From an uncultured Eubacteriales bacterium (GTDB lineage Bacteria; Bacillota; Clostridia; Oscillospirales; CAG-272): 64,000 bases of DNA. This document shows positions 41,032-49,715 of the stretch, in pieces. The stretch spans positions 1 through 64,000 of the forward strand of contig CATWNM010000002.1 of the NCBI GenBank assembly GCA_958352145.1. The letters run 5' to 3'. Each line of letters begins with the position of its first letter. The first letter of the stretch is position 1. Below the pieces are notes generated by a model that searched no databases, had not been told where the DNA came from, and saw nothing but the letters and a program-made list of their open reading frames with translations. A program made the position numbers and the translations under genes.

Positions 41032-42025
41032 ACTGGATTTTCTCACGCTGTTTGATAAAGTCTGTGCGGCGGAGAACGCGCTGATTATCGGGCACCGCCG
41101 CCCGGACGGCGACTGCGTGGGCAGCGCCGCCGCGCTCACCCATCTTCTGCACAGCATGGGGCGGCGCGCGGAGGTCATGTTTCCCGACCCGGTGCCAAAG
41201 CGGCTGGATTTTCTGCTTGCTGAGCTTTCGGCGCGCGCGGCGCTGCCCGCCGGTCTTGGCAGCTGGCGGATTATCTGCGTGGACGTCGCGTCTCCCGATC
41301 AGCTGGGCTCGCTTGCCGCGCCGCTTTCGGGGCGGGTATTTCTCCGGATCGACCATCACGACGTCGGGTCTGCGTATGCGCAGTTTGAGTTTGTGCGGCG
41401 GCACGCCGCCGCTGCCGGCGAGATCATTTTTGATTTGTGCGAGCGCGCCGCCGCGCTCGGCCTTGTTGATAAAATCCCGCCAGCGGCGCTTGCGGCCGCC
41501 TACGGCGCGATCAGTTCAGACACGGGCTGCTTTAAGTATTCCAATGTGACACCGGAGACACATCTTCGCGCCGCCCGGCTGATTGCGGCTGGCGTGCCCG
41601 CCGCTGCGATTAATCTGCGGCTGTTCGATACGAAGGACAAGAGTCAGATCCGCGCGGAGGGAATCGTGCAGAATGCGATCGAGCTTTACGAAGACGGCCG
41701 TGTGTCCGCGGTCGTGATCGACCGCGACCGTTTTACAGACGGGCTTACTTACGAGGATTTTGATACCGCGGTGGATATCACGCGCAGCGTCCGCGGCGCC
41801 TGCGTGGCGGTGATCGTCAAATCGACCGACGAGGACGGCGTATACCGCGTTTCCCTGCGCGGAAACAACCGCACACGCGTTTCGGGCATCGCGGCGGCAT
41901 TTGGCGGCGGCGGGCATACCTGCGCCGCGGGCTGCACGCTTCGCGCGCGCGACGGGCGCGAAGCACTCCGGCGTGTGCTGGAGAAGATTCGCGAATTGGA
42001 CGCGCTGAGCGAATCCCAAAATTAA
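41024..42025 (+). CDS. nrnA: DHH/DHHA1 phosphoesterase NrnA (nanoRNase / pAp phosphatase)
   Basis: 333 residues from ATG 41024, overlapping rbfA by 8 bases. Motifs: IGHRRPDGDCVGSA (about 23-36), CVDVASPDQ, the IDHHD signature (about 109), AISSDTGCFKYSN, and the DHHA1 substrate loop FGGGGHTCAAGCTL near the C-terminus. It degrades short oligoribonucleotides and dephosphorylates pAp. The pairing rbfA-nrnA is standard in Firmicutes. Repeat elements begin directly after its stop. Confidence 0.95.
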   Translation: MNKLDFLTLFDKVCAAENALIIGHRRPDGDCVGSAAALTHLLHSMGRRAEVMFPDPVPKRLDFLLAELSARAALPAGLGSWRIICVDVASPDQLGSLAAPLSGRVFLRIDHHDVGSAYAQFEFVRRHAAAAGEIIFDLCERAAALGLVDKIPPAALAAAYGAISSDTGCFKYSNVTPETHLRAARLIAAGVPAAAINLRLFDTKDKSQIRAEGIVQNAIELYEDGRVSAVVIDRDRFTDGLTYEDFDTAVDITRSVRGACVAVIVKSTDEDGVYRVSLRGNNRTRVSGIAAAFGGGGHTCAAGCTLRARDGREALRRVLEKIRELDALSESQN

Positions 42026-42089
42026 GACGAAACCCCAGCGAGGGGACATTAAAATCCTGGCAGGGGTGACGCTTGCGAGGGAAAAGGCG

Positions 42090-42370
42090 CGTCGTCCAGC
42101 GTTTTGCAAGCCCTGCGCCAAAGCTGCTTTTTACCGAAATGTTAAAACACATTCGCTTTTGTAGGGAACGTCGTCCGCGACGTTCCGCATTTTACCGCTT
42201 CGTGAATTTGTACACGGAACGCTGAGGACAGCGTTCCATACGGAGGAGATAATCTTGCTTCCGGCGCGTCCCCCAGCGTTTTGCAAGCCCTGCGCCAAAG
42301 CTGCCTTTTATCGAAATGTCAAAAACACACTCGCTTTTGTAGGGAACGTCGAGGACGACGTTCTCTACAA
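42090..42370. repeat. Two palindromic elements with flanking modules
   Basis: A module copy (CCTGCGCCAAAGCTGC, ACCGAAATG, ACACATTCGC; about 42100-42160) leads into a full core at 42161-42241, with left stem GTCG type (loop TCCG) and right stem GCTG type (loop AGGA). A second module (42270-42338) leads into a half-size core at 42339-42370 in which a single GTCG/AGGA hairpin is closed by TGTAGGGAACG and CGTTCTCTACA. Modules and cores keep the same relative order. No gene is visible in 42026-42729 apart from these repeats and the terminator. Confidence 0.8.
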
Positions 42371-42475
42371 AAGCGAAAAAGCAAAATTCAAAATACAAAC
42401 AAAACCCGCATTTTCTCTCCTTTTGTCCGGCATCGCGAGCTTTCACGGAGACCACAGAGCGAAAAGTAAAAAAAG

Positions 42476-42514
42476 AAAAAGCCGGAACAATCCTGCATGC
42501 TGTTCCGGCTTTTT
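42476..42514. terminator. Bidirectional terminator between nrnA and the ABC permease gene
   Basis: AAAAAGCCGGAACA pairs with TGTTCCGGCTTTTT around an 11-nt loop (stem core 42481-42489 with 42501-42509), with A and T tracts on the two sides. It suits both convergent transcripts. Confidence 0.88.
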
Positions 42515-42729
42515 CTTTTTACAAAATCTGCCAACTTATGACTCAACGCTTTGTCGATGATTTTATTTTATCACAAACACATGCGCTTGTCAAGAGGTTT
42601 TTGGTAATTTGTGGAAAAATTTCTTGAATTTTGTCCCGATGAAAAATAATAGTATTTTTTATATCGCCGCGCGCCGGCATCGCAGAGGCAAAAAAACATC
42701 CGAGCTTCGCGAAGATTTTCCCCGCGCTT

Positions 42730-44331
42730 TTATAGGGCGGCAAAAATTTTTGAACCTGTATTTTTTAGCCACCGGCAGAGCGCGGCGGCCGCCAGCAAAA
42801 GAAGCGCGCACGCGCAGATTAAATAGACAAACGCGCTGATAAAACGGCTGAGCGCAAAATACAGCGCGCCGAAGACAAGCACAACAGCCCAGCCCCCGAA
42901 TATGGCTGCGGTAACGCTCAGGGATTGTTTGATCGGAACCGCCTCGCTTGTCCAATGAAGCCGGGGCGCTTTTAAATTCATACAGAGTCCGAACATCGCC
43001 ATAGCGGCGATAAAAGCCGCGACCGTAAGGGGGATCAAAACCATGTACGCTGTATCCGGTTTGAAAACGGCAAGCGCACATCCCGTCAAAACGGCGGCGG
43101 GCGGCAGGGTTAATATCAGATGCAGCTTCAGCTTTGCCTTGAGCACCTGCCACGGACTTACGGGCAGCGCCTGAACCAGCCACAGCGTTTTCCCCTCGAG
43201 CGATACCGACGGCGCCGAAATATCATTTATGGAAGCGATCATACATAAAGCCGCCGCAATCAACAGAGGCGCGGTTTGCTTCACGCCTGCATATGCATAC
43301 AGTTCCGAAAGCATCCCGGCAAGCGCGCCGCGTTTCACCAGCAGAGCAGCGCCCGCAACCGGCATCAAGATAATGCCGAGCCCACAGTTGAGCATATAAG
43401 CCGGACTGCCTGTAAAGCGCTTGAATTCCTTTTTCAACAGCGCGCTGCCGGCGCTGCCGGCTTTGACGCGTTTTTCTTTATACCTGATTTTTGCGGCGCC
43501 TTTATTTGCGCTCGCCAGCCGGATGAATCTTATGGATAAAACGAAATAGACCAGGGCGAAGACAGCCGCGATGATCGCGGTGAAGATCAGCATGGAAAGC
43601 GGATTTCCTTCTGCGGCGAGCCCCATATGATAAAAAGGATAGAGCCAGATTTTTACATTTTGGGCGGCGCTTTGCGCGTTCGCAAGAATACCGGCAAGCA
43701 TTTGGTAGGCTTTTGAATATACATAATAATATCCGGCGAAAAAGGCGAGGGACAGCAATACCGTGATTGCATTTTTATTTTGCACCTTGGTGCTGACCAG
43801 CGCCACTACAAACCCGAGTACGCAGGACAGGCTCAGAACCAAAAACGACAGAACAAACGGCATCAGCGCGCTGAACGCTATGCCGGCAGTGCTGACAGAA
43901 CCCGCGGCGAACCACACGCAGAGCGATGGAATCAGAACGATCAGTTCATACATCAATCCCATCGCATATACACCGGAAAGCCTCGTCAACAGGATCTTTG
44001 AGGCGGGGATGGGCATCGAAAACAGCAGATCGTTATCCTTGGCCTTATAGAGCGAAGCAAACGTATTAAACGCGCTTCCGAAAACGCCGAATATCACTGC
44101 GACCAAGCTGACGATTGCAAAATAAAGCCAGCCGAGTCCAACTTCGCTCAAAGGCCTGCAGAGCGCCTCCGCCATTGTGTAGAACAGAGAACCGAGCATG
44201 CCGAAAATCACGAGGTACATGCAGGTATACGCTGCAATGCCTCCGGCGCTGCGCTTTTTTCCGGTCCTGCGGCTGAAATAGAGCCATGAAAACGACTCCA
44301 TCATTTGTTTTTTGAATAACGCTCTTATCAT
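42730..44331 (-). CDS. Large multi-span ABC exporter permease
   Basis: 533 residues with about twelve membrane segments, for example YLVIFGMLGSLFYTMAEAL, the AVLTGCALAVF stretch and LLLLAAAALCRWL. The cytosolic segment LYKAKDNDLLFSMPIPASKILLTR (split LYKAKDNDLLF and SMPIPASKILLTR, about 92-115) is the usual coupling region of this family of putative ABC exporters in Bacillota. Its start overlaps the ATPase stop by 4 bases. Substrate unknown; no regulator or immunity gene is adjacent. Confidence 0.88.
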   Translation of the reverse strand: MIRALFKKQMMESFSWLYFSRRTGKKRSAGGIAAYTCMYLVIFGMLGSLFYTMAEALCRPLSEVGLGWLYFAIVSLVAVIFGVFGSAFNTFASLYKAKDNDLLFSMPIPASKILLTRLSGVYAMGLMYELIVLIPSLCVWFAAGSVSTAGIAFSALMPFVLSFLVLSLSCVLGFVVALVSTKVQNKNAITVLLSLAFFAGYYYVYSKAYQMLAGILANAQSAAQNVKIWLYPFYHMGLAAEGNPLSMLIFTAIIAAVFALVYFVLSIRFIRLASANKGAAKIRYKEKRVKAGSAGSALLKKEFKRFTGSPAYMLNCGLGIILMPVAGAALLVKRGALAGMLSELYAYAGVKQTAPLLIAAALCMIASINDISAPSVSLEGKTLWLVQALPVSPWQVLKAKLKLHLILTLPPAAVLTGCALAVFKPDTAYMVLIPLTVAAFIAAMAMFGLCMNLKAPRLHWTSEAVPIKQSLSVTAAIFGGWAVVLVFGALYFALSRFISAFVYLICACALLLLAAAALCRWLKNTGSKIFAAL

Positions 44332-45038
44332 TGCTCGCCCTCCAGTTCCAGAAACACGTGTTCGAGCGAGGCGTCGCCTTTCACTTCATTCATGGCGCCG
44401 GAGCGGATTAACCTGCCGCCTTTGATGATGGCCACCCGGTCGCAAAGTTTTTCCGCGACTTCGAGAACATGAGTAGAGAAAAAGATCGCGCCGCCTTTGC
44501 CGCAGATTTCACGCATCAGTTCTTTCAGCGAATGACTCGCCTTGGGGTCAAGTCCCACAAAAGGCTCGTCCATAATAATCAGTTTTGGTTCATGGATGAA
44601 CGCCGATACGATGGCGAGCTTTTGTTTCATCCCATGGGAGTACGTGGAGATAGGCTGCGCCAAATCGGCGGTCAATTCCAGCATACCGGCATATTTGCGG
44701 ATGCGGCTTTGGCGGTCTTCGCTGCCGACGCCGAATACATCCGCCACAAAATTTAGAAATTGAATCCCGGACATAAATTCGTACAAATCAGGATTATCCG
44801 GTATATAGGCAAGCTTTTTCTTGCAGGCGACCGGCTCTTTTTTTATGGAAACGCCGTCGATCAGAATCTCGCCCTCCTCAAAGGGCAGAATTCCGCAGCA
44901 GGCCTTGAGCGTGGTCGTCTTACCCGCGCCGTTATGACCGATAAAACCATAGATTTCTCCCGGGGCGATATGCAGCGACAGTCCGTCTACCGCCTTTTTG
45001 CCGCCGTATACTTTTGTAAAATTTTGAATTTCAAGCAT
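44328..45038 (-). CDS. ABC transporter ATP-binding protein
   Basis: 236 residues from ATG 45038 (AGGAGG upstream). Walker A GHNGAGKTTTL (about 37), Q-loop IPDNPDLYEFM, an atypical signature YSHGMKQKLA in place of LSGGQ (about 134), Walker B LIIMDEPFVGLD, and the switch His in FFSTHVLEV. It pairs with the 533-residue permease as a two-gene exporter. Divergent from cysK with 334 bases between them. Confidence 0.92.
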   Translation of the reverse strand: MLEIQNFTKVYGGKKAVDGLSLHIAPGEIYGFIGHNGAGKTTTLKACCGILPFEEGEILIDGVSIKKEPVACKKKLAYIPDNPDLYEFMSGIQFLNFVADVFGVGSEDRQSRIRKYAGMLELTADLAQPISTYSHGMKQKLAIVSAFIHEPKLIIMDEPFVGLDPKASHSLKELMREICGKGGAIFFSTHVLEVAEKLCDRVAIIKGGRLIRSGAMNEVKGDASLEHVFLELEGEQ

Positions 45039-45209
45039 GATAGGTTCCTCCTTCAATCCGCAGGCGACCGCTGATTTTGAACGATTTTGCTTTTCTATAC
45101 GAAACTGTCCGCGCATCTATAATTCGCAGGCTTTGCTAAATATTTCTCCTCTATAGAGAAAGCGCAGAGCGTCTGTTAAAAAATTTTCCGGGTATTTTTA
45201 GTAAAGGGG

Positions 45210-45257
45210 TTGACAAACGGCGTTATCCGCGCTATTATACCTATAAAACATATAGGT
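45210..45257 (+). promoter_or_regulatory. Promoter and inverted-repeat operator of cysK
   Basis: TTGACA (45210-45215) and TATTAT (45233-45238) have a 17-base spacer. Immediately after the -10 box, ACCTAT and ATAGGT (45239-45244 and 45252-45257) form a perfect 6-bp inverted repeat around AAAACAT. The CCTA-AACATAT-TAGG blocks also occur at the rrf2 and iscS promoters, so the Rrf2 protein encoded after cysK is the likely binder. The remainder of 45039-45372 shows nothing else. Confidence 0.7.
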
Positions 45258-45372
45258 TTTATATAAAAGATGGGCTCATGACCAGCATTTTTGCGTTTTG
45301 CCGTTGTCCGGCAGCGCTGAACAAAACATCAAACGACGATTCAATATTATTGAAATAAGGAGCGAACGAATC

Positions 45373-46302
45373 ATGAAAACCTACGACAAAATCACCGATC
45401 TGATCGGCGGAACGCCGCTGCTGAAGCTAACCAACTACATTGCCGGACAGGGACTCGGCGCGGCGATTTACGGCAAGCTTGAATATTTCAATCCAGCCGG
45501 CAGCGTCAAGGATAGAATCGCCAAAGCGATGATCGACGACGCGGAGAAAAAAGGCCTTTTGAAGCCAAATTCGGTTATTATCGAGCCGACCAGCGGCAAT
45601 ACCGGCATCGGGCTTGCTGCCGTGGCGGCTTCCAGGGGGTATAGGATTATCCTCACCATGCCGGAAACGATGAGCGTCGAGCGCCGCAATCTGCTGAAAG
45701 CCTACGGCGCGGAACTGGTTCTTACCGAAGGCGCAAAGGGCATGAAAGGCGCGATCGACAAGGCGCAGGAGCTTGCCGAAAATATCCCTGACAGCTTTAT
45801 TCCCAGTCAGTTTACCAACGCTGCAAATCCCGCGGCTCACCGCGCGTCGACCGGTCCTGAGATTTGGGCGGATACCGACGGCAAGGTGGATATTTTTGTC
45901 GCGGGCGCAGGCACCGGCGGCACCATTTCCGGCGTCGGCGAATATCTGAAGAGCAAAAACCCGAAGATCAAGGTCGTTGCCGTCGAGCCCGCCGGGTCTC
46001 CGGTGCTGTCCAAAGGCACGCCCGGTCCCCACAAAATTCAGGGCATCGGCGCGGGCTTTGTTCCGGAGACGCTGAATACGGAAATTTACGACGAGATCAT
46101 CGCCGTGGCGGACGAGGACGCTTTCGCAACCGGCCGCACCCTGGCAAGAAAAGAGGGACTGCTTGTGGGCATCTCCTCCGGCGCCGCTGTGTATGCCGCG
46201 GCAAAGCTGGCGAAGCGTCCCGAAAACGATGGCAAGCTGATCGTCGCGCTCCTGCCCGATACCGGCGAGCGCTATCTCTCCACTCCGATGTTTGCCGATT
46301 GA
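45373..46302 (+). CDS. cysK: O-acetylserine sulfhydrylase (cysteine synthase) CysK
   Basis: 309 residues; ATG 45373 follows AAGGAGCGAACG. A fold-type II PLP enzyme: the PLP lysine is in NPAGSVKDRIA (about residue 42), the Asn/Ser loop EPTSGNTGIGLA (about 70), the phosphate loop AGAGTGGTISG (about 177), and SSGAAVYAA near the end. It makes cysteine from O-acetylserine and sulfide. The start is chosen over further-upstream frames because of the ribosome binding site and the family N-terminus. cysE is not adjacent. A strong terminator follows. Confidence 0.96.
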   Translation: MKTYDKITDLIGGTPLLKLTNYIAGQGLGAAIYGKLEYFNPAGSVKDRIAKAMIDDAEKKGLLKPNSVIIEPTSGNTGIGLAAVAASRGYRIILTMPETMSVERRNLLKAYGAELVLTEGAKGMKGAIDKAQELAENIPDSFIPSQFTNAANPAAHRASTGPEIWADTDGKVDIFVAGAGTGGTISGVGEYLKSKNPKIKVVAVEPAGSPVLSKGTPGPHKIQGIGAGFVPETLNTEIYDEIIAVADEDAFATGRTLARKEGLLVGISSGAAVYAAAKLAKRPENDGKLIVALLPDTGERYLSTPMFAD

Positions 46303-46333
46303 TCGAGACACAACCGGCAAAAAAAAATTAAAT

Positions 46334-46390
46334 CTCCGCCTGCGCGCCGCTTTCCTGTAAAGGAAGCGGCGCGCAGGCGGAGTCCTTTTT
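46334..46390 (+). terminator. Terminator of cysK
   Basis: A 22-bp stem (46334-46355 with 46361-46382) and 5-nt loop followed by TCCTTTTT. A partial echo of the stem (GCAGGCGGAGATTTT) lies near 46424-46438, ahead of the convergent rrf2 stop. Confidence 0.88.
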
Positions 46391-46445
46391 CGCTTCGGTT
46401 TTGCAGCCTACCGCTTTTGCGGCCGCAGGCGGAGATTTTCACCGT

Positions 46446-46883
46446 TTAAATCACATAATCGCTTGCGCTCCGCTGGCGTTGCTGATCTAGGATATCCTGC
46501 AGCGTAATGCCGTCCAAATATTCGTTGATAACCCGATAGAGTCCCTGCCAGACGGGGAGGGTGGCGCACTGTCCGCTGCGTTCACAGGCAACGGGTGCCT
46601 GGTCCAAACAGGCGACGGGCGCAAGACTGCCTTCCGTAAAGCGCAGAATTTCCCCAACGGTATATTTATCCGGAGATCTTGCAAGCCGGTAGCCGCCCTG
46701 AAAACCACGGTTCGCTTTCAGGATGTCCGATTTATTGAACACCGGCACAATTTGCTCCAGATATTTTTTGGAAATATTCTGACGCGCGGCAATATCTTTC
46801 AGAGAAACAAAGCCGTTGTTTTGATGTTCCGCCAGATCGAGCAGCATCCGCAGCGCATAACGCCCTTTCGTTGAAATTTTCAT
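46446..46883 (-). CDS. Rrf2 family regulator with IscR-like cysteine triad
   Basis: 145 residues. Begins MKISTKGRYALRMLLDLAEH, typical of Rrf2/IscR/CymR; the recognition helix region is ISKKYLEQIVPVF (about 37-49) and the wing ANRGFQGGYRLAR. Cysteines C92, C100 and C106 are spaced x7 and x5, close to the IscR x5/x5 ligand pattern, which points to an Fe-S cluster sensor rather than CymR, which lacks them. It lies convergent to cysK. An inverted repeat overlaps its own -10 box, suggesting autoregulation. The proposed targets, cysK and the isc operon, are inferred from shared operator blocks. Confidence 0.9.
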   Translation of the reverse strand: MKISTKGRYALRMLLDLAEHQNNGFVSLKDIAARQNISKKYLEQIVPVFNKSDILKANRGFQGGYRLARSPDKYTVGEILRFTEGSLAPVACLDQAPVACERSGQCATLPVWQGLYRVINEYLDGITLQDILDQQRQRSASDYVI

Positions 46884-46905
46884 ATTCCGTTACCTCGCAT
46901 TTGAT

Positions 46906-46940
46906 AACCTAATAATAACATATTTTTAGTAGGTTTTCAA
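46906..46940 (-). promoter_or_regulatory. Promoter and operator of the rrf2 gene
   Basis: Minus-strand TTGAAA (46935-46940) and TATTAT (46912-46917), 17-base spacer. An imperfect inverted repeat, AACCTAATAA (46906-46915) and TTAGTAGGTT (46926-46935), 9 of 10 matched, spans the -10 to -35 region and contains CCTA, AACATAT and TAGG. Confidence 0.7.
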
Positions 46941-47045
46941 GAGTCCGGCGGAAAAAAGCAATGAGACATATGGGCCGGAGGCAGCGGCCGGTTTTCTATT
47001 CTTTTATTGGAAGGACTCAAATCCAGGGTATAGCCCCGGTTTGTT

Positions 47046-48467
47046 TTAAAAATGGGATTTTTCTTTTTTCTTTAGGCGGAAAAGCAGGCGGCAGAGCGCT
47101 GCGGGATTGAACGGGAGCAGCGGATAGAGGTAGGATTTTTTTCCGTTTACGGTTGAGTTTGTCGCGATCAGAATAACGATAAGCGCAAGGCCGATCACAA
47201 ATCCCCAAAGGTCAAAAATGGCGGTCACGGCCAGCAGCAGCATCCGCATGAATTTTACGGCATAGCCGAGTTCATAGTTCGGCTGGGTGAAGTTGGCGAT
47301 GGCTACGAAAGCCATATACAAAATGACCTCAGGAATCAGCCAGCCGATGTCTACGGCAAAATCGCCGAGGATCAGGCCGCCCACGACGCTGAGCGAATTG
47401 GCGAGCATGCTGGGCGTATTCATTGAAGCGAGCTTTAAGCCGTCAATCACAAATTCCACGAGGAACAGCTGCGCAACCAGCGGAATTCGCCCGGTGTCGG
47501 TCGGAATGACAAATTGCAGCCAGCCGGGCGTAAGCTCGGGATGATTGGCAAACAGATACCAGAGCGGCACCAGAAACAGCGTCATCCAAAAGATCACATG
47601 GCGAACGATGCGCAGGTATGTGCCGGTGAACGGCGGAAAGTAATAATCGCCGGTTTCCTGCAAAAAATCAAAGATTGAAGTGGGCAGGATCATGGCCTCG
47701 GGCGAGGTGTCGCACAGGATCAGCACGTTTCCCTCGGCAAGCTGTGCCGAGGCCGTATCCGGCCGCTCAGTCGAACGGACTTTTGGAAACGGATTGTACC
47801 ATTTTTTTCCGATCAGACATTCGGTGAGGCTTTCATGGCCCATCGGCAGATAGTCGGTATCTACCGCGTCCAGCTTCTGCGACAGCCAGCGGACATATTT
47901 TTCGTCGGCTTTGCCTTCGATGTACACGATGGCCATGTCGGTCTTGGAATCTTTGCCGACGTTTTTGTACATAACGCGCAGCTTGGGATTGCGGATGCGG
48001 CGGCGCAGCAGCGCGGTGTTGAAAATCAGCGTTTCCACAAAGCCGTCGCGTGCGCCGCGCATGACGCGGTCACTTTCGGGTTCCTCCACGCCGCGCACAG
48101 GATAGGTGCGTGCGTCGATAAGCACCGCCTCTGCGCCGAACGTTTCTCCGAGCACCGCCACGCCGCCGGAAAGCACGAGCATGATCGCCTGCTTTGGATC
48201 CGAGGTCACGTCCACCTCGACGTACGGCACATGCGCGTCGGCAAAGACGGTCGCCGCCTCTTTGCCGGTCGGCAGGCTTTTGAGCCCAATAAAATATTGC
48301 ATCAGCTTCTGCATGATCTCATCTTTGACAAAGCCGTCGATATAGTAAAAGGTCGTTTCATCTTTGCCGATCAGCAGCCGCCGCTTGATGATGTCAAAAC
48401 TCTTTTCCGGGCAAAGCTCCTCGTCTATGCGCTTTATATTTTGCGCATACTCTTCGCTGAAATTCAA
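47046..48467 (-). CDS. spoVAF: Spore germination protein, SpoVAF/GerA family
   Basis: 473 residues from TTG 48467, with GGGGGGTG upstream; GTG 48488 would add seven residues but lies inside a hairpin. The cytosolic half shows KSLPTGKEAATVFADAHVP, VLIDARTYPVRGVEEPESD and RVMRGARDGFVETLIFNTAL, the GerA signature with the SpoVAF-style PVRGVEEPE; the membrane half has about five helices (LRIVRHVIFWMTLFLVPLWYL, DIGWLIPEVILYM). It works in the spore inner membrane, where SpoVAF assists germinant receptors. The usual spoVA neighbours are absent, so a GerKA-like role is possible. Confidence 0.85.
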   Translation of the reverse strand: MNFSEEYAQNIKRIDEELCPEKSFDIIKRRLLIGKDETTFYYIDGFVKDEIMQKLMQYFIGLKSLPTGKEAATVFADAHVPYVEVDVTSDPKQAIMLVLSGGVAVLGETFGAEAVLIDARTYPVRGVEEPESDRVMRGARDGFVETLIFNTALLRRRIRNPKLRVMYKNVGKDSKTDMAIVYIEGKADEKYVRWLSQKLDAVDTDYLPMGHESLTECLIGKKWYNPFPKVRSTERPDTASAQLAEGNVLILCDTSPEAMILPTSIFDFLQETGDYYFPPFTGTYLRIVRHVIFWMTLFLVPLWYLFANHPELTPGWLQFVIPTDTGRIPLVAQLFLVEFVIDGLKLASMNTPSMLANSLSVVGGLILGDFAVDIGWLIPEVILYMAFVAIANFTQPNYELGYAVKFMRMLLLAVTAIFDLWGFVIGLALIVILIATNSTVNGKKSYLYPLLPFNPAALCRLLFRLKKKEKSHF

Positions 48468-48474
48468 AAAAACA

Positions 48475-48511
48475 CCCCCCGCGAGCACTTTTCATAAGTG
48501 TTGGCGGGGGC
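48475..48511 (-). terminator. Terminator of the RlmL-like gene overlapping the spoVAF start region
   Basis: CCCCCGC/GCGGGGG (48504-48510 with 48476-48482) encloses CACTT/AAGTG (48496-48500 with 48486-48490); the minus-strand tail is GTGTTTTTTT. The 3' arm supplies the G-rich ribosome binding site of spoVAF and the T tract runs into its TTG start. Confidence 0.75.
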
Positions 48512-48523
48512 GCGGAATTTTAT

Positions 48524-49648
48524 TCAAACGCGGTCAAATTTAAAATATTGATACAGGTAGCAGGGAATCATGCCGTTGTACAGCTTGCGCACCTTGTCCG
48601 CGCGGCGGCCGTACAGCCGCTCAAACCGCTCACAGGAGGTGAGCACATAGACTTGCCACGGCGCGAGCGAGCGGAAATGCCGCCCGATCTGCACATACAG
48701 AGATTCGGCTTCCTCCGTGCTGCCCAGCCGCTCGCCGTAGGGCGGATTGCAGACGATCGTGCCGCGCCGGTCGCCGGTGCGGATCACGCGCGCGTCGGCG
48801 GAAAAGGTCTTGACCAGTTCGGATACGCCCGCGCGCTCCGCGTTTTCCGCCGCCAGCGCAACCATTTCCTCGTCGATATCCGAAGCGTAGGCCTCAAAAG
48901 CAGTTGGGCGGATCATCGCGCGCGCTTCCGTGCGCGCCTGTGCCCAGATTTCGGGCGGAAACGCTTCAAAATCCTCGGCCGCAAACCGCCGGAACAGGCC
49001 GGGCGCCTGGTTTTTCATAATCATAGCAGCCTCGATGGCGATCGTGCCGCTTCCGCAGAACGGATCCCAGAGGAGCACGTTTTCGCGGGGGCGTGAATTG
49101 AGCGCGAGCGCGGCCGCAAGCGTTTCACGCAAAGGGGCGGCGCCGGCGGCGGCGCGGTAGCCGCGCTTGTGCAGCGCCGTGCCTGAGGTGTCGATCATGA
49201 GCGTGGCTTCGTCGCGCAGGATAAAGAATTCAATTTGGTATTTGACCCGGGATTCCGGGAACCAGCACATACCATATTCGTTGTCCAACCGCTGCGCGAC
49301 CGCTTTTTTGACGATGCTCTGGCAGTCGGGGATCGAAAACAGCTTGCTGCGGATCGAATGTCCCTTGACCGGGAACGCGTCCTCGCGTCCGATATATTTT
49401 TCCCACTCGATCGCTTTTGTCCCTTCGAAAAGCTCGCCGAACGTGCGCGCACGGAAGCGGCCCATTTTGATATACAGGCGTTCGGCGCAGCGCAGCCAGA
49501 TATTGCAGCGGGCGACGGCGTACTCGTCTCCGACAAAGGAAACGCGGCCGTCGATCGTTTCGGTGCGGCGGTAGCCTAAGCGGTCGATTTCCTCGCCGAG
49601 AAAGTGCTCCAGCCCAAACAGGCAGGTAGCCACAAATTCGATTTCCAT
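48524..49648 (-). CDS. THUMP-domain class I RNA methyltransferase (RlmL/YpsC type)
   Basis: 374 residues from ATG 49648. An N-terminal ferredoxin-like and THUMP domain (residues 1-160, GEEIDRLGYRRTETIDGRV), then a methyltransferase domain with DPFCGSGTIAIEAA (about 197, SAM loop) and the N6-adenine/N2-guanine type NPPYGERLGS (about 300). Bacterial homologues methylate 23S rRNA (m2G2445 in the E. coli RlmKL N-half). It stands between nrdR and spoVAF in the same direction, 67 bases after nrdR. Confidence 0.92.
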   Translation of the reverse strand: MEIEFVATCLFGLEHFLGEEIDRLGYRRTETIDGRVSFVGDEYAVARCNIWLRCAERLYIKMGRFRARTFGELFEGTKAIEWEKYIGREDAFPVKGHSIRSKLFSIPDCQSIVKKAVAQRLDNEYGMCWFPESRVKYQIEFFILRDEATLMIDTSGTALHKRGYRAAAGAAPLRETLAAALALNSRPRENVLLWDPFCGSGTIAIEAAMIMKNQAPGLFRRFAAEDFEAFPPEIWAQARTEARAMIRPTAFEAYASDIDEEMVALAAENAERAGVSELVKTFSADARVIRTGDRRGTIVCNPPYGERLGSTEEAESLYVQIGRHFRSLAPWQVYVLTSCERFERLYGRRADKVRKLYNGMIPCYLYQYFKFDRV

Positions 49649-49715
49649 ATTCAAAAATCACCGCAGGGCCGTCCGGCCGGCGGCGGCATGTCCTCTCAAA
49701 AAATTGCGTAGGCTT

